Notes: a model not told the origin generated them from the sequence alone. Shown: positions 16,803 to 26,416, counted from the stretch's first letter. The stretch is DNA of 64,000 nucleotides from Chloroflexota bacterium (GCA_028287745.1 JAQBPB010000036.1:24816-88815); one strand, 5' to 3'. Translations and numbers: made by a program.

Positions 16803-19800
16803 ATGCGAAATTTAAAGGTTCTGTGGTCATATCTGGCCAGACATTCTTTCAGTCTGGTTGCTGGTATCCTGGTATTACTGCTCATTTCCGGGATAAGCCT
16901 TACGCAGCCTTATCTACTCCGGTTGATTATCGATAATCTCCATAAGGGCCAATTCGAAATAGTCTTTTGCCTCCTGATAATTGTAATCGGGCTGGTCCAA
17001 CTTGGCCTGGGCTTCTTGCAGCGCTGGGCGATCAACCGCACCGGCTACCAGGTCGAGACCGAAATCAGGAGCGATCTTTTTGCCAAGCTCCAAAAGCTCG
17101 ACCGGAGTTACTATGCCGATACCAGCATCGGTAATCTAATCGTACACAGTACTTCGGATATCAGTGTCCAGCGCGATTTCGTGGTGCAGGGCATTACCAA
17201 CGGCTTCAACAGCCTCTTTCTGGGCTTTCTGGCCCTGGCCCTGATGTTCATGCAAAACTGGCGGCTGGCCCTGATTGGCGTGGTATTTCTGCCGTTCCTG
17301 GCAATCTCGCTGGCCTGGCTCAGCCGGAGAATGGCGCCATTCTACCGGGCCGCCCAGGAACAGCTTGGTGAAGTAAGCAACCGCGCCCAGGAAGTTTTTG
17401 GCGGCGTCAGGGTAGTTAAAGCCTATACCTCCGAAAACAGCGAAGTCAGGCGCTATGCCGCCGAAAACCAGGTACTGGTCAATACCAGCCTGAAGTTTAT
17501 TCGCTGGGGCGTGATTATTTACCCGCTGGTGGCAACCGTAATGAACGTGATTACCGCCGTACTGCTCTGGGTTGGCGCCCAGGAAATCGCCAGCGGCCGC
17601 CTGACCATCGGCCAGTTCGTCCAGTTCAACGCCTATTTGCTGCTGCTGGCCGCGCCTCTCAGCAACCTGGGCAACGTGATAAACCTGGGCCAGCAAGCCA
17701 TTACCAGTATGGGCCGGATTCAGAGGGTATTCTTGATTAAGCCGTTGATTAACGACCCGGCCGAACAGGATTTTGCCACGCCCGCATCCGTCCAGGCAAC
17801 GCCCAACATAGTTGAGTTCAAAGATATTGGCCTGCTACTGGGCAACCGCTGGGTCCTGAGGGACGTAAGTTTTGGCGTTGAGGCCGGTAAAACCGTAGCC
17901 GTAGTCGGCTCAACCGGGGCCGGTAAAAGTTCGCTGGCGGGCCTGGTGGGCCGGGTCTACGACCCCACCGAAGGCAGCGTTAAACTAAACGGGCTGGATG
18001 TGCGCTGCTTGCCCCTGGAAGACCTGCGGACGGAAGTGGTGTATGTTCCCCAGGAGACGGTCTTATTTTCCCTGGCTTTGCGCGAGAATATCGCTTTTGG
18101 CAAGGAGGACGCCAGCGATAAGGAAATCCACCGCGCAACCGACCTATCGCGGCTGGCCCAGGACCTGCCCCAGATACCGGGCGGCCTGCAAGCGCAGATT
18201 GGCGAACGGGGCGTTTCGATGAGCGGCGGGCAAAAACAGCGCACCGCTATCGCCCGGGCCTTAATCCCGGAAGGCAGCGTGCTTATCCTGGACGACAGCC
18301 TGAGCAGCGTGGACGCCCGGACCCAGAACCAGATTGCCGCTAACCTGCGGACTTTGAGCGAGCAGGGCCGCACCATTCTGATTGTGACCCAACGCTTGAC
18401 CCTGGTCAAGGATGCCGACTGGATTGTTGTACTGGACCAGGGCCGGATTGTCGAACAGGGCTTGCATAACGAACTGCTCCAGCAGTCCGGCCTGTATTCG
18501 CGCATGTACCGCCGCGAAGTGGAAATGGGTAAAAATGCCTGGCTGGACGAAATCGCCCTCGAAAGCGAGGCAAGCGGAGCTAAAACTGACCAAACCCCTG
18601 CTCAGAAAGCGGCGCCAGTTGAGGAAGAAGCTCCTGCCGGGGCCGCCCTTAGTAACCAGCCTGCGACCCAGGCAGACCAGACCGGACCAGTTAAAGCCGG
18701 GTCCGGGTCTGACACCGATGAGGAAGACGAAGACGAAATGGTCCGGGGCAACCTAAAAGGGGCCAACCTGGGACGCCTCCTGAGCTATCTCAAACCTTAC
18801 TGGATACGCGTCGCCCTGGTCGTGCCAATTACAATCCTGGTGGCTTTCCTGGAAATAGCCGGGCCGTTGCTGACTAAAATCGCGATTGATGATTACATAA
18901 CGCCGGGCCGGTTAGAAGGGCTGGGTACAATCCTGGTCCTGTTCCTCAGCGCAGCCGCAGGTATATTCTTTTTACGCTGTATCAGGGGCTACCTGATGCA
19001 AAGTCTCGGCCAGTTCGTGGTGAGGGACCTGCGGGTAAGGCTGTTCAGCCACCTTTTGCACCAGTCGCTCTCCTTCTTCGACCGCAACCCGACCGGCCGC
19101 TTAACCAGCCGCCTGACCAGCGATATGGAGTCGATTAACGACCTGGTAAGCCAGGGAGCTTCGGCGGTGCTGGCCGACCTGGCGGTGCTGGCTGTCCTGA
19201 TTCCCACCATGCTGCTGCTGGACTGGCGGCTGACCCTGGTCATTTTGTCGGTGCTGCCGGTCCTGTTTGTGGTTACATTCGTCTTTCGCAACATTATGCG
19301 CCGGGCCTGGCGGCGGGCCCGCCGCCAGTATTCGACCCTGGTCGGCTACATGGCCGAGAATTACTCCGGAATGTTGACCGTCCAGCTTTTTAACCGCCAG
19401 CGAATCAATTTCCGCTACTTTTCGGAGCTAAACAACCGGTATTTCAAAAGTAACCGCTTTATCGTGTACGCCAACGGCTTCTTTTTACCTTTCGTGACTT
19501 TCCTGGGCTCGCTGGCGAACAGCCTTTTGCTGGTCGTCGGTGGCTGGCTGCTTATGGGCAACCAGGGCGTCACCTTCGGTATCCTGGTGGCCTTTTTGCA
19601 ATACACCGACCGGACCTTCCAGCCTATCCGCGATCTGGCCGAACGCTATACACTGTTTCAATCGGCCAGCGCCAGTTGCGAACGGGTCTTTGGCCTGATT
19701 GACCAGCAAAGCGAAATCCTGGACCCGGCCAATCCGAAACCGCTGGTTGCCTCAAAAGAAACCCGACCCGACTGGGCCGAAGTACGCTTTGAGCAGGTAA

Positions 19801-20513
19801 CTTTCGGCTACAAGCCGGACCATACGGTAATCAAGGACGTTTCCTTCACTATCAAGCCGGGCGAGAAAGTTGCCATCGTGGGCGCGACCGGGGCCGGTAA
19901 AACCAGCCTTATCGGTCTTTTGAGCCGCAACTATGATGTTGAGCAGGGCGCAATTACGATTAACGGGGTGGATATCCGGCAGGTGGCCCAGGCCGATTTG
20001 CGCAGGCACCTGGCCCTGGTGCTGCAGGACCCTTTGTTGTTCAAGGGCACGATTGTGGATAATATCCGGTTTGGGAACCCGGCCCTGACCGAACAGCAGG
20101 TCCGGCAGGCTGCCCGGCACGTCGGAGCGGACAGCTTTATCGAGAGCATGCCGGACGGTTATTATTACCAGTTGGAGGAACGCGGCTCGAATATTTCCCT
20201 GGGACAGCGCCAGCTGTTGAGTTTCGCCCGGGCCCTGGCTTATAATCCGCAGGCAATTCTAATCCTGGACGAAGCGACTTCGAGCGTAGACTCCGAGAGC
20301 GAAGCGATTATTCAGGAAGCCCTCAAGAAGTTGCTGGAAAACCGCACCGCCCTGATTATTGCTCACCGTTTAAGTACTATCAAAGACGTGGACCGGGTAA
20401 TTGTCATGGATAAGGGCAAGGTGGTCGAAATGGGTGGCCAGGAAGAATTGCTGTCTCAGCGGGGCTGGTATTACCAGCTATACCGCCACCAGATGGCCCT
20501 GTCCAGTCATTGA
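16803..20513 (+). CDS. Fused two-half ABC exporter (TMD-NBD-TMD-NBD) with one degenerate ATP site
   Basis: 1236 residues, twice the usual half-transporter. Half 1 (about 1-580): six-helix exporter domain, Walker A GSTGAGKSS, signature MSGGQKQR, Walker B VLILDDSLSSVD (Asp where the catalytic Glu should be) and a switch region IVTQRL (Gln where the His should be). An acidic linker (about 585-650, rich in E/D and Ala/Pro) joins half 2: Walker A GATGAGKTS, signature ISLGQRQ (Leu for Gly), Walker B ILILDEATSSVD, IIAHRLST. The substitutions fall on one composite site, as in heterodimeric exporters such as TM287/288. Such pumps are normally two genes; here they are one. AAGGA sits only two to three bases before the ATG. 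Substrate unknown. Confidence 0.92.
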   Translation: MRNLKVLWSYLARHSFSLVAGILVLLLISGISLTQPYLLRLIIDNLHKGQFEIVFCLLIIVIGLVQLGLGFLQRWAINRTGYQVETEIRSDLFAKLQKLDRSYYADTSIGNLIVHSTSDISVQRDFVVQGITNGFNSLFLGFLALALMFMQNWRLALIGVVFLPFLAISLAWLSRRMAPFYRAAQEQLGEVSNRAQEVFGGVRVVKAYTSENSEVRRYAAENQVLVNTSLKFIRWGVIIYPLVATVMNVITAVLLWVGAQEIASGRLTIGQFVQFNAYLLLLAAPLSNLGNVINLGQQAITSMGRIQRVFLIKPLINDPAEQDFATPASVQATPNIVEFKDIGLLLGNRWVLRDVSFGVEAGKTVAVVGSTGAGKSSLAGLVGRVYDPTEGSVKLNGLDVRCLPLEDLRTEVVYVPQETVLFSLALRENIAFGKEDASDKEIHRATDLSRLAQDLPQIPGGLQAQIGERGVSMSGGQKQRTAIARALIPEGSVLILDDSLSSVDARTQNQIAANLRTLSEQGRTILIVTQRLTLVKDADWIVVLDQGRIVEQGLHNELLQQSGLYSRMYRREVEMGKNAWLDEIALESEASGAKTDQTPAQKAAPVEEEAPAGAALSNQPATQADQTGPVKAGSGSDTDEEDEDEMVRGNLKGANLGRLLSYLKPYWIRVALVVPITILVAFLEIAGPLLTKIAIDDYITPGRLEGLGTILVLFLSAAAGIFFLRCIRGYLMQSLGQFVVRDLRVRLFSHLLHQSLSFFDRNPTGRLTSRLTSDMESINDLVSQGASAVLADLAVLAVLIPTMLLLDWRLTLVILSVLPVLFVVTFVFRNIMRRAWRRARRQYSTLVGYMAENYSGMLTVQLFNRQRINFRYFSELNNRYFKSNRFIVYANGFFLPFVTFLGSLANSLLLVVGGWLLMGNQGVTFGILVAFLQYTDRTFQPIRDLAERYTLFQSASASCERVFGLIDQQSEILDPANPKPLVASKETRPDWAEVRFEQVTFGYKPDHTVIKDVSFTIKPGEKVAIVGATGAGKTSLIGLLSRNYDVEQGAITINGVDIRQVAQADLRRHLALVLQDPLLFKGTIVDNIRFGNPALTEQQVRQAARHVGADSFIESMPDGYYYQLEERGSNISLGQRQLLSFARALAYNPQAILILDEATSSVDSESEAIIQEALKKLLENRTALIIAHRLSTIKDVDRVIVMDKGKVVEMGGQEELLSQRGWYYQLYRHQMALSSH

Positions 20514-20535
20514 TTTGAACTAGAAGGAGCTTCAA

Positions 20536-22434
20536 ATGTCAGCAGAGGTTAGTGTCGTCCCGGTAGTGGTTGACACGGCTAACAGCCCCTATGCCAGCTT
20601 AAAACCGGTGCCAATCAACGCGGTCCGACTGGCTGACCGGTTCTGGGAACCGCGCCGCCGGATTAATCGGGACATTACCATTCCCCTGCAATACCGGCAC
20701 CTGGAAGAAACCGGCCGGATTGATAATATGCGGCGGGCCTCCGGTAAAAAATCTATTCCTTTCGAAGGGATTCATTTTAATGATTCGGATGTCCACAAGT
20801 GGCTGGAAGCGGCCGCCTGGGCCTTCGCGACCGACCCATCACCGGACCTGGCCCGCCTGATTGACCAGGCGGCCCTGGAAATTGCCGATATGCAGCAGCC
20901 TAACGGCTACCTGCACAGCTATTTCGTGTTTGAAAAAGAGGCGGAACGCTGGACCAATACCCGCTTTATGCACGAACTTTACGTGGCCGGGCACTTCATC
21001 CAGGCGGCAGTCGCGCACTACCGGTCTACCGGCGAAACAAAGTTGCTGCAGGTGGCCGAGCGCCTGGCCGGGCATATCATTGACACCTTTGGCCCGGCCG
21101 AAGAAGGCAAGCGGGCCGAGGCGGACGGTCATCCCGAAATAGAAATGGCCCTGGTGGAACTCTACCGGGCCACCGGCGAAACCCGGTATCTCGACCAGGC
21201 TAAATTCTTTGTGGACGTGCGCCAGGGCATGGGCCGCATGAACCGGGCCGAATACGAGCTAAAGCCGTTCCGGGAGTACGACCGGGTAATCGGCCACGCC
21301 GTTTGCGCGGTCTATCTGACCAGCGGCGTTACCGATGTGCTGGCCGAAACCGGCGACCCGACCCTCCGGACCGCCCTGGAACGCATCTGGGACAACATGG
21401 TATTCAAACAACTTTACGTTACGGGCGGCATCGGTTCACGCTGGGATAACGAAGCTTTTGGGCGAGATTATGAACTGCCTTCCGAGCGGGCCTATACCGA
21501 AACCTGCGCCGCTATTGGCAGTGTGATGTGGAACCATCGCATGCTGGCCCTCGAGGGCGACGCCCGGTTTGCCGACCTGCTGGAACACACCCTTTACAAT
21601 GCGGTCCTGCCCGGCCTTTCCCTGGATGGGCAGTCCTATTTCTACCAGAACCCCCTGGCCGATGACGGCACCCACCGCCGCGAGGAATGGTTCGGGTGTG
21701 CCTGCTGCCCGCCAAACGTGGCCCGCTTGCTGGCGCAATTGCCGGGCTACTTCTACAGCACCGGCCCGGATAGTGTTTATGTAAACCTGTATGCCGAGGG
21801 TAGCGCCGAAATACAATTGCCGGAGGAAGGACAAACTGTCCGGCTAACGACCCGGACGCAGTATCCCTGGGATGGCGATATTGAGGTTGAGGTAAAGAGT
21901 GGGGGAGACTTTGGGATTTTCCTGCGAATCCCGGCCTGGTGCGAAGAAGGCGCCAGCCTGGAAGTCGCCGGAGAGCGGTTTGGAAAAGCCCTGATGCCGG
22001 GCAGTTATGCGGAAATCAGGCGGGAATGGCAGGCCGGTGACAAAGTCCGGTTGCGCCTGCCGATGCCGGCCCGCCGGCTGGAAGCGCATCCCTACTCGGT
22101 TGATACCAGCGGCCGGGTCGCCCTGATGCGCGGGCCGCTGCTGTACTGCGTGGAAAAGGTCGACAACCCCGGCTTTGACCTGCGCGACCTGGTGCTAGGT
22201 GACGAGGCCGATTTTACAGGCAGTTTCGAACCTGAACTGCTAAACGGAGTAGTTATTTTGCAGGGCCGGGCTTCTGTGGTCCCGCCCGACCTGGGCTGGC
22301 AGCACCGCCTGTACCGCCAGAAAACCGCCGCGCCCGCCCCGGCCCCGCATACGGTTAACCTGACCGCCGTCCCTTATTACGCCTGGGCCAACCGCGACCC
22401 CGGCCAGATGCTGGTCTGGCTGCGAAGCAAATAA
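20536..22434 (+). CDS. Glycoside hydrolase family 127 beta-L-arabinofuranosidase
   Basis: 632 residues with AAGGAG 6 bp before the ATG. The family's zinc/cysteine active site is visible: the E-x-C pair in ETCAAIGSVMWNHRM and the double cysteine in EWFGCACCPPNVARLL. In the characterised enzyme HypBA1 the equivalent Glu338, Cys340, Cys417 and Cys418 bind zinc and Cys417 is the nucleophile. The (alpha/alpha)6 barrel is followed by C-terminal beta-sandwich domains. No signal peptide is seen, so it works inside the cell on imported oligosaccharide or glycosylated compounds. It is the last gene of the plus-strand run and starts 22 bp after the exporter gene. The AraC gene may regulate it. Confidence 0.92.
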   Translation: MSAEVSVVPVVVDTANSPYASLKPVPINAVRLADRFWEPRRRINRDITIPLQYRHLEETGRIDNMRRASGKKSIPFEGIHFNDSDVHKWLEAAAWAFATDPSPDLARLIDQAALEIADMQQPNGYLHSYFVFEKEAERWTNTRFMHELYVAGHFIQAAVAHYRSTGETKLLQVAERLAGHIIDTFGPAEEGKRAEADGHPEIEMALVELYRATGETRYLDQAKFFVDVRQGMGRMNRAEYELKPFREYDRVIGHAVCAVYLTSGVTDVLAETGDPTLRTALERIWDNMVFKQLYVTGGIGSRWDNEAFGRDYELPSERAYTETCAAIGSVMWNHRMLALEGDARFADLLEHTLYNAVLPGLSLDGQSYFYQNPLADDGTHRREEWFGCACCPPNVARLLAQLPGYFYSTGPDSVYVNLYAEGSAEIQLPEEGQTVRLTTRTQYPWDGDIEVEVKSGGDFGIFLRIPAWCEEGASLEVAGERFGKALMPGSYAEIRREWQAGDKVRLRLPMPARRLEAHPYSVDTSGRVALMRGPLLYCVEKVDNPGFDLRDLVLGDEADFTGSFEPELLNGVVILQGRASVVPPDLGWQHRLYRQKTAAPAPAPHTVNLTAVPYYAWANRDPGQMLVWLRSK

Positions 22435-22441
22435 CACCACC

Positions 22442-22487
22442 TGCCCGGCCTGTCCGCAAGTTTTAACTAAAGCGGACAGGCCGGGCA
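22442..22487. terminator. Perfect 16-bp stem between convergent genes
   Basis: TGCCCGGCCTGTCCGC (22442-22457) pairs perfectly with 22472-22487 across a 14-nt loop. There is no clear T-tract on either side, but its position between the GH127 and nitrilase stops suggests a bidirectional terminator or RNA 3' end stabiliser. Confidence 0.65.
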
Positions 22488-22499
22488 ACCGGCAAAGCT

Positions 22500-23498
22500 T
22501 TACTCTGGGCCGGTCTTGCCGTTTAAAGCTGGCGCGCCCTCTTGCGGGAAAGCCGGAATGCTGCCGAGGCGGCTGACTGCGGTCTGGGGCTTTTCATTAA
22601 CCACCAGGCCAAAGACATCCGGCCGGGCGTAATGTCCCACCACGTCAAAATCGAATTTGCCGCGCATTATGTCGGTCAGGTCAAGGTCGGCCACCAGGAT
22701 AGCCTCGCCCTCATAATTCGGTCCGGCCAGGATTTCGCCCATCGGGCTGATAATACAACTGCCGCCCCTGGAAACAACCGTGTTTGGATCGTCGCCAAAA
22801 GCGGTAGCATAGTCGGCGGGGTAATCGCTGCGCCGGGAGAACTGGTTGCAGGATAAGACAAAGCAGCGGCCTTCCAGGGCGATATGCTGCATGGTTGATA
22901 TCCAGGTATCGCGGCCGTCCGCCGTCGGAGCGCAATAAAGCTGGATGCCTTTGGAATACATGGTCGTCCTGAGCAGCGGCATATAATTCTCCCAGCAAAT
23001 AACCGCCCCCAGCTTACCCAGCGGGGTATCATAAACCGGCATGGTCGAGCCATCCCCAAAGCCCCAGACCAATCTCTCCGAGGCGGTCGGCATCAACTTG
23101 CGGTGCTTGCCCAGGTAGCGGCCCTGATTATCAAAAAATAGGACCGTGCAATAAAGGGTGCCACCATCCCGCTCAATCACTCCTATAACCAGGTAGAGCC
23201 GGTTAGCCGCCGCAATCCGGCCAAGCCTATCTACGGCTGGACCGGGTACATCTATCGAACTTTCAAAGTAGCGCCGGAAGTCTTCCCGGCCTTCCGAGGT
23301 GCGGTTGCCGATAGTGGCCCCAAAACTGAGGCCGCGCGGGTAAGCCGATATAAAAGCTTCCGGGAAAACGGCTAACTGAGCGCCCTGGCTGGCTGCTTCC
23401 CCGGCTAACCGGGCGACTTTCTGCAGGGTCTGTTCGCAATCAAAGGCCACCGAGGCCGCCTGAACTACGGCCGCCCGTACCAATCCTGTTTTTTCCAT
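22500..23498 (-). CDS. Nitrilase-type carbon-nitrogen hydrolase
   Basis: 332 residues, the size of nitrilases proper. The Glu-Lys-Cys triad is in place: [12 protein letters not shown] (Glu), [17 protein letters not shown] (Lys) and [14 protein letters not shown] (Cys followed by WE, as in nitrilases rather than amidases). The protein is cytosolic and would hydrolyse an organic nitrile to acid and ammonia. It is convergent with GH127 and divergent from pspA. A promoter with TATAAT is visible upstream. Assignment to nitrilase over amidase rests on the CWE motif and length. Confidence 0.9.
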   Translation of the reverse strand: MEKTGLVRAAVVQAASVAFDCEQTLQKVARLAGEAASQGAQLAVFPEAFISAYPRGLSFGATIGNRTSEGREDFRRYFESSIDVPGPAVDRLGRIAAANRLYLVIGVIERDGGTLYCTVLFFDNQGRYLGKHRKLMPTASERLVWGFGDGSTMPVYDTPLGKLGAVICWENYMPLLRTTMYSKGIQLYCAPTADGRDTWISTMQHIALEGRCFVLSCNQFSRRSDYPADYATAFGDDPNTVVSRGGSCIISPMGEILAGPNYEGEAILVADLDLTDIMRGKFDFDVVGHYARPDVFGLVVNEKPQTAVSRLGSIPAFPQEGAPALNGKTGPE

Positions 23499-23567
23499 GT
23501 TTTAATGTCTTTTCTATTCAAAGTTTTTGCAAATTACCAGACAAGAAGGTTATTACTCTTGCTCGCA

Positions 23568-23597
23568 ATTATAGTGGTCTATATATAGGTAACGCAA
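23568..23597 (-). promoter_or_regulatory. Candidate promoter of the nitrilase gene
   Basis: On the minus strand TTGCGT (23597-23592) and a perfect TATAAT (23573-23568) are separated by 18 bp, 70 bp before the nitrilase start. Confidence 0.45.
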
Positions 23598-23818
23598 ACC
23601 TGTGGAAGTAGTCAGAGGGCAGAGGTGGGAAGAAAAGTTAGGGTCTGGTTCGATTTGTGCATTGTTTTAAGGTGAGGGAGAAAAGTTGAAAGGTCTGCAC
23701 CGGATAAGTTACCGGCTGGTTTTTGTGGAATGTTCCGCCGGTTTAGACCCGCACATGTGGATGATAGCAAAGGCGATTGGCGGTCCGGGAGGAAGCCAGG
23801 GTGTAGATTGCTGTTATC

Positions 23819-23847
23819 TTGTAATTTTCGGGCTAAAGGGGTATAAC
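23819..23847 (+). promoter_or_regulatory. Candidate promoter of pspA
   Basis: TTGTAA (23819-23824) and TATAAC (23842-23847) are separated by 17 bp. The pspA start is about 85 bp downstream. The rest of the 440-bp divergent region (23499-23938) shows no gene. Confidence 0.4.
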
Positions 23848-23938
23848 AGATAAGTGAATAGCGGAACTTTTCCAGGGGCTGACCCGTATTTGCTAGTGAA
23901 TTCTTGGAAATTGAACAAGCGAAAGGGTAAGTGAGAAA

Positions 23939-24664
23939 ATGGGTATTCTTGATCGCGTGAGCATGATCGTGCGCTCTAACGTAAATTCGATACTGGATAA
24001 ATCTTCCAATCCTGAAGCCGATTTGAATTATTTTATGCTGGAAATGCGCGAAGGCATGGGACAGACCGAAAAAGCGGTCCAGGAAGCAATCGTCCAGAAG
24101 AAGGTCTACGAGATGCAAGCCACCGACTACCGGCGACGCGCCCAGGAATGGGACGCTAAAGCCCAGACCGCTGTCCGGGCTAACCGGGACGACCTGGCAA
24201 CCGAGGCCCTGCGCCAAAAACTGCAGGCCGAGGAAGAAGCCGATAGATTGGAACAACAGGCCAGGGACCAGGATACCAATGTTGCTCAAATGCGCTCTTC
24301 CCTGGAAGAATTACGCAAAAAATACACCGAGACCGAACAAAATAAAGGCAACCTTATCGCCCGCTATAATATGAACAAGCAAGCGGAACGAGTAATGGGC
24401 GTGCAGGATCCCGGCACCGGGTTGCCCCAGAGTGACTACACTCGCATGCAGCAGAAGATTATGGCGGAACAGGTCCGAGCCGAAATGGACGAACAGAACT
24501 ACCGGGGAGCCGCCGCCGAAGCCGAAATCAACCGGCTGCAGGTCGAAGAAACCCTGGAAGATGAACTGGCTTCCCTCAAGCAGCGCATGGGCCAGAAACC
24601 TAAAACCGACACGACCCAGGCCAAACCACCGGCCGGTGACGACAAGCCCTACGACGAAAAATAG
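23939..24664 (+). CDS. pspA: PspA/IM30 family membrane-stress protein
   Basis: 241 residues. It starts MGILDRVSMIVRSNVNSILD, the amphipathic helix that binds membranes in PspA/Vipp1, and continues as a long coiled coil (about 25-215) rich in Glu, Gln and Arg with the usual conserved region around EMREGMGQTEKAVQEAI. The acidic tail is Pro-rich. PspA proteins are ESCRT-III-like and protect or remodel the inner membrane under stress. No PspF or PspC is nearby. The next gene begins within a few bases, so pspA, the unknown gene and miaA look like one transcript. Confidence 0.92.
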   Translation: MGILDRVSMIVRSNVNSILDKSSNPEADLNYFMLEMREGMGQTEKAVQEAIVQKKVYEMQATDYRRRAQEWDAKAQTAVRANRDDLATEALRQKLQAEEEADRLEQQARDQDTNVAQMRSSLEELRKKYTETEQNKGNLIARYNMNKQAERVMGVQDPGTGLPQSDYTRMQQKIMAEQVRAEMDEQNYRGAAAEAEINRLQVEETLEDELASLKQRMGQKPKTDTTQAKPPAGDDKPYDEK

Positions 24665-24677
24665 GTAATTGTTGCCA

Positions 24678-25160
24678 ATGGCCGGACCACGCTCTCCCAA
24701 ATCATTAATATCAAATCTCCGCCCTCTCTTAAACCTGGGGGGCGGAGATAAACCTGGACTCCAAAAAGTTTTGCAGGCTTTGATGGGAGTTCGCCCGGCT
24801 AAAACGGCGCCACCTGTCCCTGCACCGGCCCCGGCCGTGCCAGTAGCGGAGCCGCAGGCAGACCAAACGCTGGCTATTTTGCATAGCCTGGGATTTGAAC
24901 CGGCCGGGCCGGGCCAGACGCCCGTCTTATTGACGCATCATCTCGCACCGGAACGGCAGGTAGCCTATCAGCCACCTACCGGAACTGCTCATGACCCGGA
25001 AAGCGTTGCCCTGGACTGGGCCGCCCGCCATTTCCCAGAAATGGAATTTTATTTACCTTACATCAGCCGCCGGGCCGCCCGTACCAGGCGACCTACCGGC
25101 CGGCCTACTACACCAGAACCCGAATACGATGAAGACGGCTTCCTGGCAGACTACCCCTAA
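24678..25160 (+). CDS. Uncharacterised protein, 160 residues
   Basis: I do not recognise this protein. It lies between pspA and miaA, starting about 13 bp after the pspA stop and ending one base before the miaA ATG, which argues for a real, co-transcribed gene. TTG codons at 24669 and 24672 are alternative starts; the ribosome site is weak (AGGTAA). The N-terminus is basic (GPRSPKSLISNLRPLLNLGG), a Pro/Ala/Val linker follows, and the C-terminal half has two ordered-looking stretches: DQTLAILHSLGFEPAGPG and VALDWAARHFPEMEFYLPYI. The tail is acidic. No membrane helix or signal peptide. Confidence 0.65.
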   Translation: MAGPRSPKSLISNLRPLLNLGGGDKPGLQKVLQALMGVRPAKTAPPVPAPAPAVPVAEPQADQTLAILHSLGFEPAGPGQTPVLLTHHLAPERQVAYQPPTGTAHDPESVALDWAARHFPEMEFYLPYISRRAARTRRPTGRPTTPEPEYDEDGFLADYP

Positions 25161-25161
25161 A

Positions 25162-26094
25162 ATGGATCAACCTTTAATCGTCCTGACCGGCCCAACTGCC
25201 GTGGGCAAAACCGCCCTGGCCCTGGACCTTGCTACACACTATAACGGTGAAATTATCTGCGCCGACAGCCGCACTATTTACCAGGGGCTGGATATCGCGA
25301 CCGCCAAACCTTCTACCGCCGAACGCCAGCGCGTGCCCCACTACCTGCTGGATGAAGTTAAACCGGACGAAGAATTTAACCTACCAGATTTCCTGGAAAA
25401 GGCCCAGGCTTTGATCGACAGCGGCCACGCCAATGGCAAGTTACCCTTCCTGGTAGGTGGGACCGTGCTTTATCTCAACGCCCTGGTCGGAGGCTGGCAA
25501 GTGCCGCGTGTCGCGCCCAGCCGCGAACTTCGCGACCAATTAGAACGTGATGCGCTCGAACGCGGCCCGGAAGCGCTTTACGCCGAGCTTCAAAAGCTGG
25601 ACCCGGCCGCGGCCGAGCATATCAGTCCCCAGAATACCCGCCGGATAGTCCGCGCCCTGGAAGTCTACCAGACCACCGGCCAGCTATTTTCCGAGGCCCA
25701 GGGCAAGCAAGCCCCACCTTACCGCATCCTTAAAATAGGTCTGACCCTGGAACGGGAAGCCCTGTACCGCCGGGCCGATGAGCGGATTGACAAGATGTTC
25801 GAAGCCGGTCTGGTACGGGAAGTCGAAGATTTACTGGCAGCCGGGTACTCACCGGCCCTCCCGGCCATGAGCAGTGTCGGCTATCAGCAGGTTATTATGT
25901 ACCTTAAGGGGGAAATTTCGCTGGTGGAAGCGAAAGACCGGATGCGCTTCGCCACCCACCGCTATATCCGCCACCAATATACCTGGTTCCGGCGCGACCC
26001 TGACCTGAAATGGCTTGACGCAGCCAGCCCTGCATTATTTGAGGAAGCGGTTAAGCTGGTAGACCCCTTTTTAACCGCAGCCGTCCCGGCCTGA
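25162..26094 (+). CDS. miaA: tRNA dimethylallyltransferase MiaA
   Basis: 310 residues from the ATG at 25162 (MDQPLIVLTGPTAVGKTALA); the frame is open upstream but that is the overlapping previous gene. The P-loop GPTAVGKT, DSRTIYQGLDIATAKP, HYLLDEV, LVGGTVLYLNALVGG and NTRRIVRALEVYQTTG blocks are all present. C-terminal family blocks such as SVGYQQVIMYLKG and the RFATHRYIRHQYTWFRRD end are intact. It isoprenylates adenine 37 of tRNAs reading UNN codons. Coupled to the unknown gene upstream (1-bp gap). Confidence 0.97.
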   Translation: MDQPLIVLTGPTAVGKTALALDLATHYNGEIICADSRTIYQGLDIATAKPSTAERQRVPHYLLDEVKPDEEFNLPDFLEKAQALIDSGHANGKLPFLVGGTVLYLNALVGGWQVPRVAPSRELRDQLERDALERGPEALYAELQKLDPAAAEHISPQNTRRIVRALEVYQTTGQLFSEAQGKQAPPYRILKIGLTLEREALYRRADERIDKMFEAGLVREVEDLLAAGYSPALPAMSSVGYQQVIMYLKGEISLVEAKDRMRFATHRYIRHQYTWFRRDPDLKWLDAASPALFEEAVKLVDPFLTAAVPA

Positions 26095-26266
26095 CCTGGC
26101 GGATACCGGCAGGCTATCCCACATACCTCAACTCCAAACCTTCTTGCAAAGGCCAAAACCGGGCTTTAAACCCTGCCTTTAAGAAGGTTTTAGTTTGACT
26201 TTCGCACAACTGGTATAATCAAGTACCCCAATTAAAATTGGTGCTAGCTAAAAAAACAACAACTTG

Positions 26267-26320
26267 TTAAAATAAATTTAATCAGTTGTTAATTTCCCTT
26301 TAGCAACGCTGCAATAAGCT
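26267..26320 (+). promoter_or_regulatory. Four-unit PHO-box-like array upstream of the UgpB-like gene
   Basis: Hexamers TTAAAA (26267), TTAATC (26278), TTAATT (26289) and TTAGCA (26300) start exactly 11 bp apart. A -10-like TAAGCT follows at 26315-26320, 9 bp after the last hexamer. PhoB/PhoP sites are direct repeats with 11-bp periodicity placed about 10 bp before the -10. The same arrangement is found before pstS. Confidence 0.6.
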
Positions 26321-26416
26321 TAGAGTACAGGAGCTTTTAGCAGCATGAGTCTCCGCGTAACCAGTTCTAACTTTACAAGTGGCTTCTATATCCTTTAAAC
26401 ATGAGGAGAGAACATT

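Noticed and set aside
23612..24289. Long minus-strand open frame opposite pspA
   Set aside because: Antisense shadow of the highly conserved pspA gene; no family resemblance and no ribosome site.
24991..25161. 57-codon extension of MiaA
   Set aside because: It overlaps the preceding gene in another frame; MiaA starts canonically at 25162.
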